Source of the DNA: a bacterium
GTDB taxonomy: Bacteria; Myxococcota_A; Bradymonadia; Bradymonadales; Bradymonadaceae
Length of the DNA stretch: 35,927 nucleotides
Assembly: GCA_030427705.1 (NCBI GenBank)
Contig: JAUIBR010000061.1
Coordinates: forward strand, 1-35,927
Reading direction: 5' to 3'
Shown: positions 8,029-15,828 of the stretch, piece after piece
How positions within the stretch are numbered: position 1 is the stretch's first letter
Layout of the letters: the number at the start of each line of letters is the position of its first letter
Translations under genes and position numbers: made by a program
The notes under the pieces: model-generated
Seen by the model: only the letters and a program-made list of their open reading frames with translations
Databases searched by the model: none
What the model was told of the DNA's origin: nothing

Positions 8029-8571
8029 ATGGATTTGATTGACCTGATTAATACACGGCGCTTCTTGGGCGCTGAGTTTCTGATGTGGCTTTGGTTCCGC
8101 GCCGATTGTTTCGACGGGATTATGGAAGTCGATGGCCATGGTTCACTTGAGGTCATCTTTGACGATGCGCTGACGTTGGAAGCATACCTGGCCGAGACCG
8201 AGCGCAATGACTTTCGTGGCGGCGCGCCTGCGTTTTCGGCGGAAGCCAAGACCGCGCTTCGTCATGGCAAGCGAAGCGAGAAGGCCAAGCTACGAATCAT
8301 CAAAGATGCACGCGAATGGGTGTTCACACTCAAAGCTGAATCGATGGATCTCAGCGGTATGAAGATTCCTGCGGTCCTAAGCAAAGAGGACTCGGAAGTG
8401 TTTTTCGAAAGGATGTACCTTTTGGAAGAGATTGAAGAAATCATCGAGAACATCTACCGCGAGTTCCTTGGCATTCGGCTCAGCGAGCGCTGGATTGACG
8501 ACTACTTGCCTGCGATGCAGAAGTGGATTCAATCTGATGACCTCGCTCAACCTTCCGACTACCCGACCTAG
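8029..8571 (+). CDS. RdgC-like protein, C-terminal half
   Basis: This 180-residue protein begins MDLIDLINTRRFLGAEFLMWLWFRAD, a motif I associate with genes next to short rdgC genes in delta-proteobacteria. Its middle (LRHGKRSEKAKLRIIKDARE, then VFTLKAESMDLSGMKIP) corresponds to the E. coli RdgC C-terminal segment around [20 protein letters not shown]. The C-terminal 50 residues are helical (EEIEEIIENIYREFLGIRL). The start follows the previous stop by three bases with a GGAG site inside the upstream gene's end, so the two halves are co-translated. The likely role is to assemble with the upstream product into an RdgC-like DNA-binding ring. The alternative is an unrelated partner protein. Confidence 0.65.
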   Translation: MDLIDLINTRRFLGAEFLMWLWFRADCFDGIMEVDGHGSLEVIFDDALTLEAYLAETERNDFRGGAPAFSAEAKTALRHGKRSEKAKLRIIKDAREWVFTLKAESMDLSGMKIPAVLSKEDSEVFFERMYLLEEIEEIIENIYREFLGIRLSERWIDDYLPAMQKWIQSDDLAQPSDYPT

Positions 8572-9435
8572 ATGAACTTTTGGGAATCGATACTCCTGGG
8601 GATCGTGCAAGGCGCGACGGAGTTTCTTCCTGTCAGCTCGTCAGGGCACCTGGTGCTGGGGCACACGCTCCTTGGCATGCAGGAGCCCGAACTTCTTTTC
8701 GATATCATCCTGCACGTCGGCACGCTCTTAGCCGTCATCGCGTTCTACCGACGGGACGTGTTTGGGGTCATCACAGGCATGCGCGATGGCGTGAGAAGTT
8801 GGCTGGAGCATCGCTCGATGGAGGCGTTGTTCGAGCCAGAAGGCATGCGCCTGAGCCTGATGGTTGTCATCGCCAGTGTTCCCACGGCGCTCATCGGCCT
8901 GGGGCTCGAGAAAATTATCGACCCCGATGATGGCGCATCGCTTGTGACCCCGGCGTTGGTGTGCGGATTGCTCATCATAAACGGGTTCATTCTGGCGGCG
9001 AATCGCGGATTGATGCAGCGGGAAACCAAGCCCAAAGAGGGCCTGTTCACCATCTGGAACCTCGGGATTGCGGCGGCGATTGGCGTCGGAATCGCGCAGG
9101 GATTCGCGGTTATGCCCGGTATCTCGCGCTCCGGCACGACTATCACTATGGCGCTGCTTCTTGGCGTAAGCCGTCCGGATGCAGCGCGATTCTCGTTTCT
9201 GCTTTCGATTCCGGCCATCGTCGGTGCCGTCGTACTGAAGTTCGATCCCAGCGTTTTCGCGGGAGAGCAGGGCGGTGCAATCGTGTTGAGCTACCTGGCT
9301 GGTGCAGTGACAGCGGGTATTGTGGGCTATCTTTGCATCGTCTGGTTGGTCGCGTTGCTAAAGAACGCGCGGTTCCATCACTTCGCTTGGTACTGCTGGG
9401 CCGTGGGCATCATCGGCGTGGCCTACTTCGGCTAA
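8572..9435 (+). CDS. uppP: Undecaprenyl-diphosphatase UppP/BacA
   Basis: This 287-residue integral membrane protein removes a phosphate from undecaprenyl diphosphate, recycling the lipid carrier for peptidoglycan and other envelope polymers; overexpression of the family gives bacitracin resistance. The N-terminal motif GIVQGATEFLPVSSSGHL carries Glu17 and His26, and a second catalytic motif, PGISRSGTTITM, lies around residue 186; both are intact. About eight hydrophobic segments are visible, and the length is typical. The ATG follows the upstream stop codon directly and has no obvious ribosome binding site of its own, so translation is likely coupled to the RdgC-like pair. Confidence 0.97.
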   Translation: MNFWESILLGIVQGATEFLPVSSSGHLVLGHTLLGMQEPELLFDIILHVGTLLAVIAFYRRDVFGVITGMRDGVRSWLEHRSMEALFEPEGMRLSLMVVIASVPTALIGLGLEKIIDPDDGASLVTPALVCGLLIINGFILAANRGLMQRETKPKEGLFTIWNLGIAAAIGVGIAQGFAVMPGISRSGTTITMALLLGVSRPDAARFSFLLSIPAIVGAVVLKFDPSVFAGEQGGAIVLSYLAGAVTAGIVGYLCIVWLVALLKNARFHHFAWYCWAVGIIGVAYFG

Positions 9436-9513
9436 ACCCTCGCGTCGTTCCACACTTCGCTTTGTTGTGATTTGGCGCTAATGTGTGCACGCCTAAAACA
9501 AGAGGAATTTAGG

Positions 9514-10302
9514 ATGAGCCGTACCATCGCCATGATTTCCGACTTCGGTTATCGCGACCACTACGTGGGCACGATGAAAGCTGTGATCAACGGGATTTGC
9601 CCTGAGGCGACGCCCTTGGACATCTGTCACGAAGTCCCGGCGCATAATGTTATGAGTGGGTCCTACGTGATCGCGTCTGCAACGCCGTTTCTTCCGGCAG
9701 GCACGATTGTATTGGGCGTAGTCGACCCGGGCGTCGGTACCAACAGACGTGCGGTTGCGGTCCAGACCGAGAACCATTTCTTCATCGGTCCCGACAACGG
9801 CTTGTTCAACATGGCGTATGATCTCGAACCGCCGGTTCGCGCGGTCGAACTCAACAACGCGAAGTATCAGCTGGAGAACATCTCTCGAACGTTCCACGGT
9901 CGAGACATCTTCTCTCCAGCAGCCGCCCACTTGGCCGCCGGTGTTGAGCTGTCAGAACTGGGTGACGAGATCGAGCCCGAGAGCCTGGTTCGATTGCCAG
10001 AGATTGGCCCGATGATTGGGAACTCCGCGATTGAGTGTCGCGTCGTGCATATCGACCACTTCGGAAACGTTGTGACGAATCTATCGCGCGCCGTCATGGA
10101 AGCAGCGGGCAAGTCTGCTCAATACATTCGCGTTGGAGAGACGCGCGCACCATTCGCCGAGACGTTTGCGGATGTGCCAAAGAACGAGCCGGTGGCGTAC
10201 TTCAACAGCTCAGACTTCTTGGAATTGGGCATCCGAAATGGAAGTGCCGCTGAACAGCTCGAGCTGCAGCAGCGGCACCTAATCCATTTGGAAACGAAGT
10301 AG
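9514..10302 (+). CDS. S-adenosyl-L-methionine hydrolase (adenosine-forming), DUF62 family
   Basis: The ATG at 9514 is preferred over one 14 codons earlier because AGAGGA lies seven bases upstream and the conserved start ISDFGYRDHYVGTMKAV follows at once. The 262-residue product has family motifs DFGxxDxYVGxMK, VVDPGVGTNRRAVAV, FIGPDNGLF, TFHGRDIFSPAAAHLA and HIDHFGNVVTNL. Members hydrolyse SAM to adenosine and methionine using a water activated by a conserved Asp/Arg/His set, and related enzymes are the SAM halogenases. The chlorinase/fluorinase substitutions are not evident, so a hydrolase is the better call. The gene ends exactly where the convergent DUF2330 gene ends, with no base between the two stop codons. 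Confidence 0.92.
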   Translation: MSRTIAMISDFGYRDHYVGTMKAVINGICPEATPLDICHEVPAHNVMSGSYVIASATPFLPAGTIVLGVVDPGVGTNRRAVAVQTENHFFIGPDNGLFNMAYDLEPPVRAVELNNAKYQLENISRTFHGRDIFSPAAAHLAAGVELSELGDEIEPESLVRLPEIGPMIGNSAIECRVVHIDHFGNVVTNLSRAVMEAAGKSAQYIRVGETRAPFAETFADVPKNEPVAYFNSSDFLELGIRNGSAAEQLELQQRHLIHLETK

Positions 10303-11817
10303 TTAGTCGCGACGTCGTCGCGCAAATCCGAGCATTCCAAGGAACACCAAGATTGAGAGGGGAACACCCGTGGCAACGCTGCTCGACGAGCAGCCTGGGT
10401 CGCCTTTTGAACCATCGCCTGTGCCGGAGTTACCGCCGCCGTTTCCGGCCTGCGCAACCACGTTGATTTCCGGCACATCCTCTTCCACGAGGTCCGCGAC
10501 GTCAGAGGTGTCAGGGAAGACCTCAGCGCCAGTCGAGTTCGGGCTCAAGTTCGCAGACGTCGTCGGGTCTAGACTTCCGTCCGGACCACCCCAGCGCTTG
10601 TAGATTGGATCATCACACATCACCTCGCCCTCCCATGGATGACGGATGATGTAGCGGCCTTGGAAATTGTTCACGGACCCCGGAAGGCCGCGCTTTTCGA
10701 TGTTTCCATCTTCGTCGTAGAACTCACGTCCACCGACGATCGGCTCAGCCTTCTTGAACACGAGGTCTTCGCCAATGTCGTCCTTACCGTACCGCGCGTG
10801 CAAACGGGTAATCACCCAATCGTATTGGAAGTCAGCACCGGGGATAACATCGGCGCCAAGCGTCAGGAAGTCTTCCTCGTACATCGTCGGCCCTGGGCAT
10901 GGGTCACACGTCGATGCATTCCATGAATACTCCGTCACAACCGCCTTTGGGTTCTCGGCGATCGTACGTGCGAAGAGCGATTCGTAGAACGTGCCAAAGT
11001 TGTTTCGGACCTCGTCGATGACCTCGATATTTGTCGGGATCGTGACGTTCGGGTAGTTCGATACGTCGTAGCGTTGGTTACGGGCGAGGATGTAGATGAG
11101 CAGGTCCTGTTTGCCCTGCGAGTTGATCATTCCCAACCGCACGGGTAGCGAGAAATCATCGCTTTGGTACGCAAACCGCAAGGGCGACAGCACGGTCTGC
11201 CCATTCACAGTCTTCACCTTGGTGATGTCGACCTTGGCGACAAAGAAGTACATGCCCGACTGAATGTAGGGTTCGAAGAACGGGGCAGCACCACTCGGGA
11301 TATTGTACGAGTTGTCGGTCAGCCACGTCTCAAGCGCTGTCGAGTCATCGCTGGACAGAATGCTGATCTGGTACTCACCAACTTCAAACTGCGCCTCGAC
11401 GACAACGTTGTTCGCATTGTTCGCGTTGTTTGCGTTGTTCGCGTTGTTCCCACCATCATTGACGTTGTTGAGATAGTAATCGGGCTGACAGGGGTCCTGT
11501 TCCCAATATTCGACGAGTCGTGGCGCGGTGAGTTGGTCGATTTTTGCAAAGAGCGACTCGTTCAACGTCTTCACGTCGTCTTGCATCAGCACCTGTGGCA
11601 CGGGAATGACCATCGCGAAGTCCTCAGCAGGACCGCTGTAACGGTTCGCCATGGATAGCACCGTCGAGGTGCCGTCTCGCATTAACGCGACTTGAGTCGC
11701 ATCGGCATAAAGCTCAGCGCCAGCACCGCCGACATAGAATCCGCAAAACGCCCATGCGGAGGTTGGCACCATCGCAGCAGCTGCGATGATCAACGTCATT
11801 AAGCCCTTGAGTTTCAT
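10303..11817 (-). CDS. DUF2330 surface protein with MYXO-CTERM tail (copy 2)
   Basis: This 504-residue protein has a signal peptide (MKLKGLMTLIIAAAAMVPTSAWA) and then FCGFYVGGAGAELYADATQVAL, the start typical of DUF2330. Further landmarks are the DFAMVIPVPQVL and LVEYWEQDPCQPDY segments and a CDPCPGP motif (TEYSWNASTCDPCPGPTM) near residue 310. The tail (GCSSSSVATGVPLSILVFLG ... FARRRRD) is MYXO-CTERM-like, so the protein should be anchored at the cell surface. A short Asn/Ala repeat is inserted near residue 125. It is clearly a paralogue of the protein encoded at 14077-15585. The ribosome binding site GGAG precedes the ATG, and only 12 bases separate it from the upstream cytochrome gene. Function of DUF2330 is unknown to me. 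Confidence 0.92.
   Translation of the reverse strand: MKLKGLMTLIIAAAAMVPTSAWAFCGFYVGGAGAELYADATQVALMRDGTSTVLSMANRYSGPAEDFAMVIPVPQVLMQDDVKTLNESLFAKIDQLTAPRLVEYWEQDPCQPDYYLNNVNDGGNNANNANNANNANNVVVEAQFEVGEYQISILSSDDSTALETWLTDNSYNIPSGAAPFFEPYIQSGMYFFVAKVDITKVKTVNGQTVLSPLRFAYQSDDFSLPVRLGMINSQGKQDLLIYILARNQRYDVSNYPNVTIPTNIEVIDEVRNNFGTFYESLFARTIAENPKAVVTEYSWNASTCDPCPGPTMYEEDFLTLGADVIPGADFQYDWVITRLHARYGKDDIGEDLVFKKAEPIVGGREFYDEDGNIEKRGLPGSVNNFQGRYIIRHPWEGEVMCDDPIYKRWGGPDGSLDPTTSANLSPNSTGAEVFPDTSDVADLVEEDVPEINVVAQAGNGGGNSGTGDGSKGDPGCSSSSVATGVPLSILVFLGMLGFARRRRD
11407..11451 (+). repeat. Five 9-base tandem repeats coding for Asn-Asn-Ala
   Basis: Five near-identical units of the type GTTGTTCGC run in tandem. 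On the minus strand they encode an NNA-type repeat inside the DUF2330 protein. The unit is three codons long, so a change in copy number would keep the reading frame. The paralogue lacks this repeat. Confidence 0.9.
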
Positions 11818-11829
11818 TCTCTTCTCCTT

Positions 11830-13992
11830 TTACTTCAGGACAATATGCTGAATCGGCAGTCGCCCGTCTCGGCAATCTGCGCTCTTCTCGGAGCATTTGT
11901 CCCGAATATTCGGCGCGGCCTCATCACGTTTGAAGCGCGAGAACGCGTCTTTAGCTTTTGCTTTCCACTCATCGGTCGTGCCTTCGACTTGATTGAGGGC
12001 GAGCATTTGATTTCGAAGTAGGTGCGGGTCGCGTGGCTCAATCTTCAGCCCTTTCTGAGCGGCTTCCAATGAGGTTTTTGTATCGCTCACGCTTCCAGCA
12101 GCGATGGCTAATTGGCGCCAGATACGATCGTCGTCTTGGAGCTTACTAGCCTCGACGTACCACTTTACCGCATCGTCGAATCGGAAAACACGATGATGCG
12201 CTCGGCCGCGTGCATAGTGGATTGCAGGGTGGGGACCGGTGGTCTTCTCTGCCATTGCAAAGAGATCCATCGCGTCTTCGGTTCGTCCGAGCCGAGCCGT
12301 CACACGTCCTTTTTCAAAGAGAGCCATAGCCTTGGCATGTGCATCTGGGGCCGCTGCGATAGCGACATCAAATGAGTCGAGCGCCTCTTGCAGGCTCTCC
12401 TGAACGTGGTGCTCGAGCCCGAGTCCACGTTGGTAGAAACGAATAAACTTGGCTTTGCCCTCTAGCTCCTTACCGTCCAAAACAGCTGACGTCGTGGCAG
12501 CTTCCACGATGGGTTGTTCGGCACATGGATCGGCGTCGAAATCACGGTATCGAGTTCCCTGACGAGTGAATTCCGCATGTGCGGGATCGGTCTTCGAGAA
12601 GTTGCACGCACCATTCTGAAAGGACTTCGTGAGCCGCCGGTGTTGGAGCCGGGCCGTCACGGTGAACGGCCCCTTTACATCTTTGGAGGGTGTCCACTCA
12701 TAACGAACCACCGACGCGTCTCTAGGCGCGATCGTGTGATTGTAGACAACCGTTCGGAAGTTCTGGACGGCGTGATCTCCCACACCGTCTCCCTCGTCTG
12801 TGGTCATTAGCGCTTGAAGCACATGAGCGGTGCTGTCTTTGCCAGTCTCTGCATGGTCCAGTCCAGCTCCAGCAAGCCGTTCGCCTTTCGAATTATGAAT
12901 CTCCACCTCAAGCCAAGTGTCCCGGAGATCTTGCGCTCCGCCTGGGAAGAAGTGACCAGCGTTTTCGTTGAAGATGACGATATCGAACCAGAGTTTTTGA
13001 TCGGCACTGATCGAGTCAATCGGTTGTCTTGTCGGGGAGACCGAACTCAATCCATATGCCGATACGTCCAGTGTCGCCGCGGACTTGACCATCTTTTCTA
13101 CGGCTTCGATCTGCGCCGTGGATTTCGTCATGTGGGCCAAGGTCGTGTGACTTCCTGGGAATCTGTGCGACCGGTAGCTCTTCCCGCTTGGGAGTTCAAC
13201 CTCGGGCATATGGCAGTCGACGCAGTTCTGAGGTTTTATCGACGTAATCCGAGTTGTTTGGTTGCCACTGTAGGCCGACCTCCGCCATGGACCCCATTCA
13301 TCGAGTCCCAAGATCAGAACATCATGCCCAGAATCAGGACTCAGAAACACTTTGTGGCAGGAAACACACAGTTCGTTTGCCCTCAACTTTGCCCCACCAA
13401 CGCGCTTCAAATGCGCGGCTAGCGAAGCATCGTCACCATTCTTCGGAATTGGAACGGGCGCCGTGCTCAACATGTAGGAGGCATTACCATCTATGGTCGC
13501 ACCCTCGATGCCATGGCATGTGTTACATGAGATTCCTGCATGTGCTTGGTCGCTCCGAGGGTTGATTTCCACCTTGATCGACTGATCGAACATGAGGGCG
13601 GGGTCGTGACATCCACCACAAAACCCGGCCTTATCGCGACCTGCTTCTTTTGCGAAACTCTCGAAGGCAAAGCGGTAGAACGGATTACTCATCGAGGCCA
13701 AGGCGTGAATGCTATCTCCCCATTCCTCGACGATTTCTCCATGGCAGGATGTGCATTGACCGACCGCCATATGGGTATCCACGTCGTAATGCACGTCATG
13801 CGGGTTTGACGCGAAAGAGGGTGACAGTTTGCCGGGTTCTGAAGGAAGAAGCGGCGGTTGTGCCTTCGCTTCGGGCACGGCCTCGGGTTGCTTGGTCTGA
13901 GGCGCAGCGGTTTCCTTTTCGCAGGCAGCGCTCACAAAAAAGAGCGCGACAAACAGAGTCGCGCACCGAGTGATTTTCTGGTGTGTAGTCAT
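11830..13992 (-). CDS. Five-heme cytochrome c lipoprotein with TPR C-terminus
   Basis: This 720-residue protein has a signal peptide ending in a lipobox (SAAC, Cys24) and a Pro/Ala-rich linker to about residue 55. Five CxxCH heme c sites follow at residues 80, 125, 156, 209 and 257 (CTSCH, CGGCH, CNTCH, CVSCH, CVDCH). The cytochrome part resembles the cytochrome c554/multiheme family, with extra His residues near the sites (HDVHYDVDTH, HRFPGSHTTLAH) as possible distal ligands. A beta-rich region spans roughly residues 330-480. The C-terminal 170 residues contain tetratricopeptide-like helices (FEKGRVTARLGRTEDAMDLF, YARGRAHHRVFRFDDAVKWY). It should sit in the periplasm or on the outer membrane and carry electrons, but the partner is not visible. 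It lies between two DUF2330 genes on the same strand. Confidence 0.93.
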   Translation of the reverse strand: MTTHQKITRCATLFVALFFVSAACEKETAAPQTKQPEAVPEAKAQPPLLPSEPGKLSPSFASNPHDVHYDVDTHMAVGQCTSCHGEIVEEWGDSIHALASMSNPFYRFAFESFAKEAGRDKAGFCGGCHDPALMFDQSIKVEINPRSDQAHAGISCNTCHGIEGATIDGNASYMLSTAPVPIPKNGDDASLAAHLKRVGGAKLRANELCVSCHKVFLSPDSGHDVLILGLDEWGPWRRSAYSGNQTTRITSIKPQNCVDCHMPEVELPSGKSYRSHRFPGSHTTLAHMTKSTAQIEAVEKMVKSAATLDVSAYGLSSVSPTRQPIDSISADQKLWFDIVIFNENAGHFFPGGAQDLRDTWLEVEIHNSKGERLAGAGLDHAETGKDSTAHVLQALMTTDEGDGVGDHAVQNFRTVVYNHTIAPRDASVVRYEWTPSKDVKGPFTVTARLQHRRLTKSFQNGACNFSKTDPAHAEFTRQGTRYRDFDADPCAEQPIVEAATTSAVLDGKELEGKAKFIRFYQRGLGLEHHVQESLQEALDSFDVAIAAAPDAHAKAMALFEKGRVTARLGRTEDAMDLFAMAEKTTGPHPAIHYARGRAHHRVFRFDDAVKWYVEASKLQDDDRIWRQLAIAAGSVSDTKTSLEAAQKGLKIEPRDPHLLRNQMLALNQVEGTTDEWKAKAKDAFSRFKRDEAAPNIRDKCSEKSADCRDGRLPIQHIVLK

Positions 13993-14004
13993 GCTAAGCG
14001 CCCT

Positions 14005-14067
14005 CCAACCCAGCCTAATATGCGTGGCGGTCAGTTTGTTGTTTGTCGCATATTAGGCTGGGATTGG
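14005..14067 (-). other. Large hairpin between DUF2330 and cytochrome genes
   Basis: Two 16-base arms (14009-14024 and 14047-14062) are perfect inverted complements separated by 22 bases. The pairing extends further with one bulged base (CCAACCC against GGGATTGG). On the minus strand it lies between the stop of the upstream DUF2330 gene and the AGGG ribosome binding site of the cytochrome gene, ending right beside that site. There is no T-run on either strand, so it is not a normal intrinsic terminator. It may be an mRNA-stabilising or processing structure, or a control on cytochrome translation. Confidence 0.85.
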
Positions 14068-14076
14068 AAAGGTTTG

Positions 14077-15585
14077 CTATTCGCGCCGTCGCCGGGCGAA
14101 TCCAAAGAGTCCAAGCGCCAGAAGTGCACCGCCGACTGGCACGGTTGTCTCGACGTTTGCGGATGAACAGGTGCCGCCATCGCTTTTCTCGCCAAGGTCG
14201 GCGACAACGTTGATGGCTGGGATGTCTTCGCGGACAAGCTGCTCGACCTCTCGGCTGTCATTGGTATCGAATACGACATCACCGGTGGTGTTCGGACCGG
14301 GAGCTGGTGTGATCCCTGGCTGAGACGAACCGCCATTCGGGTCGCCGCCCCACTGCCCAAAACGCGGATCTGCGCACAGGACGGCGCCGTCCCATCGATG
14401 CCGGATGATGTATCGAGCTTGGAAGTTGTTGATGCTCGAAGGCGTTGCGCCGCGCTCAAGGACGCCGTTTTCATCCGTAATCTCGCGGCCACCCACCACT
14501 GGGTCGGCCTTTCGGAACACCAGGTCTTCACCGACTTCGTCTTTGTCATAGCGAAGGTGGATTCGGGTAATCACGAAATCCCAGAGGTTTGCGTTGTCGC
14601 CAAGCGTGTCACCGCCGAGCGTCAGAATATCCTCTTGCTGAAGCTGCACAGGGCCGGGGCATGGGTCGCAACTGCCTGCGTTCCATGAGTACTCCGTGAT
14701 TGCAGCGCCTGGATTCTCCTTAACTGTTCGTGCGAACAGCGAACGGAAGAAGCCGCCAAAATCGTTGCGCACGTTGTTCACGACCTCAATATTGGTCGGG
14801 ATGAAGGCATTCGGGTAGTTCGCGACTTCGTAACGCTGGTTACGCGCTAGAATCTGAACGATGAGGTCTTGTTGCCCGGCCGAGTTGATCATCCCCAAAC
14901 GCACGGGCAGTTGGAAGTCACTCGACTCATAGTCAAATCGCAGCGGCGAAAGCACGGCGTTGCCGTTTGCGTCGAACGTGACCTTCGATGAATCAACTTG
15001 AGCCACGAAGAAGTACATGCCCGAGTTGATATACGGTTGGTAGTAAGGCTCTGCGCCTGATGGCACGTTGTAGTCGTTGTCGACCAGCCACGTACCAAGT
15101 GCGTTTGCCTCTTCAGCGCGCAGAATCACGATATTGTATTCACCAACAGTAAACTCGGCTTCGACCACAACTTCGCTGGGGTCTGCCTCATTTGTTGGGG
15201 CCTGGTTGTTTCCACCCGCAGCGGCAAAGTCGAGATCGTCGTAGAATGGCTCCGCACAAGGGTCTTGCTCCCAGTACTCGACCAGGCGTGGCGACGTGAG
15301 CGTGTCGACCTTTTGGAAGATGTCAGCATTCAGCGTTTTGACATTTGCTTCCTCAAGGATAACGGGAACGGGAACGACCATCGCGAAGTCTTCGACGGGA
15401 CCGTTGTAGCGGTTTTGCATCGAAAGAACGGTTCGGTTTCCGTCGCGCATCATGACGACGTTTGTCGCGTCGTTGAACAGGTCGGCGCCAGCGCCGCCCA
15501 CATAGAATCCACAGAACGCAAACGCGCTCGTCGGAGCGGCGAGCACGAATGCCATCGCCAAAAGTGCCAGTTTAAGGTTCTTCAT
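14077..15585 (-). CDS. DUF2330 surface protein with MYXO-CTERM tail (copy 1)
   Basis: This 502-residue paralogue of the protein at 10303-11817 has a signal peptide (MKNLKLALLAMAFVLAAPTSAFA), then FCGFYVGGAGADLFNDATNVVM. It shows the same series of motifs: DFAMVVPVPVIL, RLVEYWEQDPCAEPFYDD, a TEYSWNAGSCDPCPGPVQ segment and SSINNFQARYIIRHRWDGAV. The tail has a Cys (GGTCSSANVE), a hydrophobic helix and FARRRRE. The two copies are similar over their whole length but differ in the linker near residue 130, where this one has GGNNQAPTNEADPSE instead of the Asn/Ala repeat. A GAGGA ribosome binding site precedes the ATG. It is the first gene of the cluster and probably transcribed from the 243-base region before the photolyase gene. 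Confidence 0.92.
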   Translation of the reverse strand: MKNLKLALLAMAFVLAAPTSAFAFCGFYVGGAGADLFNDATNVVMMRDGNRTVLSMQNRYNGPVEDFAMVVPVPVILEEANVKTLNADIFQKVDTLTSPRLVEYWEQDPCAEPFYDDLDFAAAGGNNQAPTNEADPSEVVVEAEFTVGEYNIVILRAEEANALGTWLVDNDYNVPSGAEPYYQPYINSGMYFFVAQVDSSKVTFDANGNAVLSPLRFDYESSDFQLPVRLGMINSAGQQDLIVQILARNQRYEVANYPNAFIPTNIEVVNNVRNDFGGFFRSLFARTVKENPGAAITEYSWNAGSCDPCPGPVQLQQEDILTLGGDTLGDNANLWDFVITRIHLRYDKDEVGEDLVFRKADPVVGGREITDENGVLERGATPSSINNFQARYIIRHRWDGAVLCADPRFGQWGGDPNGGSSQPGITPAPGPNTTGDVVFDTNDSREVEQLVREDIPAINVVADLGEKSDGGTCSSANVETTVPVGGALLALGLFGFARRRRE

Positions 15586-15684
15586 TCTTGGTCCTCAAAG
15601 TGCTGAACGTACGGTCGCCTCACGTTGCAATCCACGATCCAAAACTGACGGATGTTGCGATCGGTTAGACTTTTAGCCGGTTGT

Positions 15685-15705
15685 GGCGATTGGGGCCGAA
15701 TCGCC
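15685..15705. promoter_or_regulatory. Inverted repeat GGCGATT-N7-AATCGCC
   Basis: A 7-base perfect inverted repeat with a 7-base spacer lies in the divergent region between the first DUF2330 gene and the photolyase gene. It could be a protein-binding site or a small hairpin in the DUF2330 leader. Nothing else supports it. Confidence 0.4.
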
Positions 15706-15750
15706 TTCTCAAAAAGTTGAGGCTCAAACCCTCAAATTTCAGTCCTTTGC

Positions 15751-15766
15751 TCTCAGAATTCTGAGA
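15751..15766. promoter_or_regulatory. 16-base perfect palindrome upstream of photolyase
   Basis: TCTCAGAATTCTGAGA reads the same on both strands and lies 63 bases upstream of the photolyase start, close to where a promoter would be. It is a good candidate operator for a dimeric regulator of the photolyase or of the divergent DUF2330 cluster. No known regulator site is recognised in it. Confidence 0.55.
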
Positions 15767-15828
15767 TGCGCTCCGGCATCAATACTCGACTTCGCGCATC
15801 TTAGACTGCGACCCTGAGGAGCGGAAAA

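Noticed and set aside
7470-8249. 259-residue open frame on the minus strand across the RdgC-like pair
   Set aside because: The plus-strand frames match RdgC segments and are spaced as an operon. The antisense frame is Ser/Arg-rich and featureless.
11407-11451. CRISPR-like repeat array
   Set aside because: The units are 9 bases without spacers and lie inside a coding frame, so this is a coding tandem repeat.
12814-13422. 202-residue open frame on the plus strand inside the cytochrome gene
   Set aside because: It lies opposite the five-heme cytochrome, whose CxxCH motifs and lipoprotein signal fix the minus strand as coding. The plus-strand product shows no recognisable domain.
14005-14067. 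Hairpin read as an intrinsic terminator
   Set aside because: No T-run follows on either strand, and the stem ends directly beside the ribosome binding site of the cytochrome gene. Therefore only an RNA-structure role is proposed.
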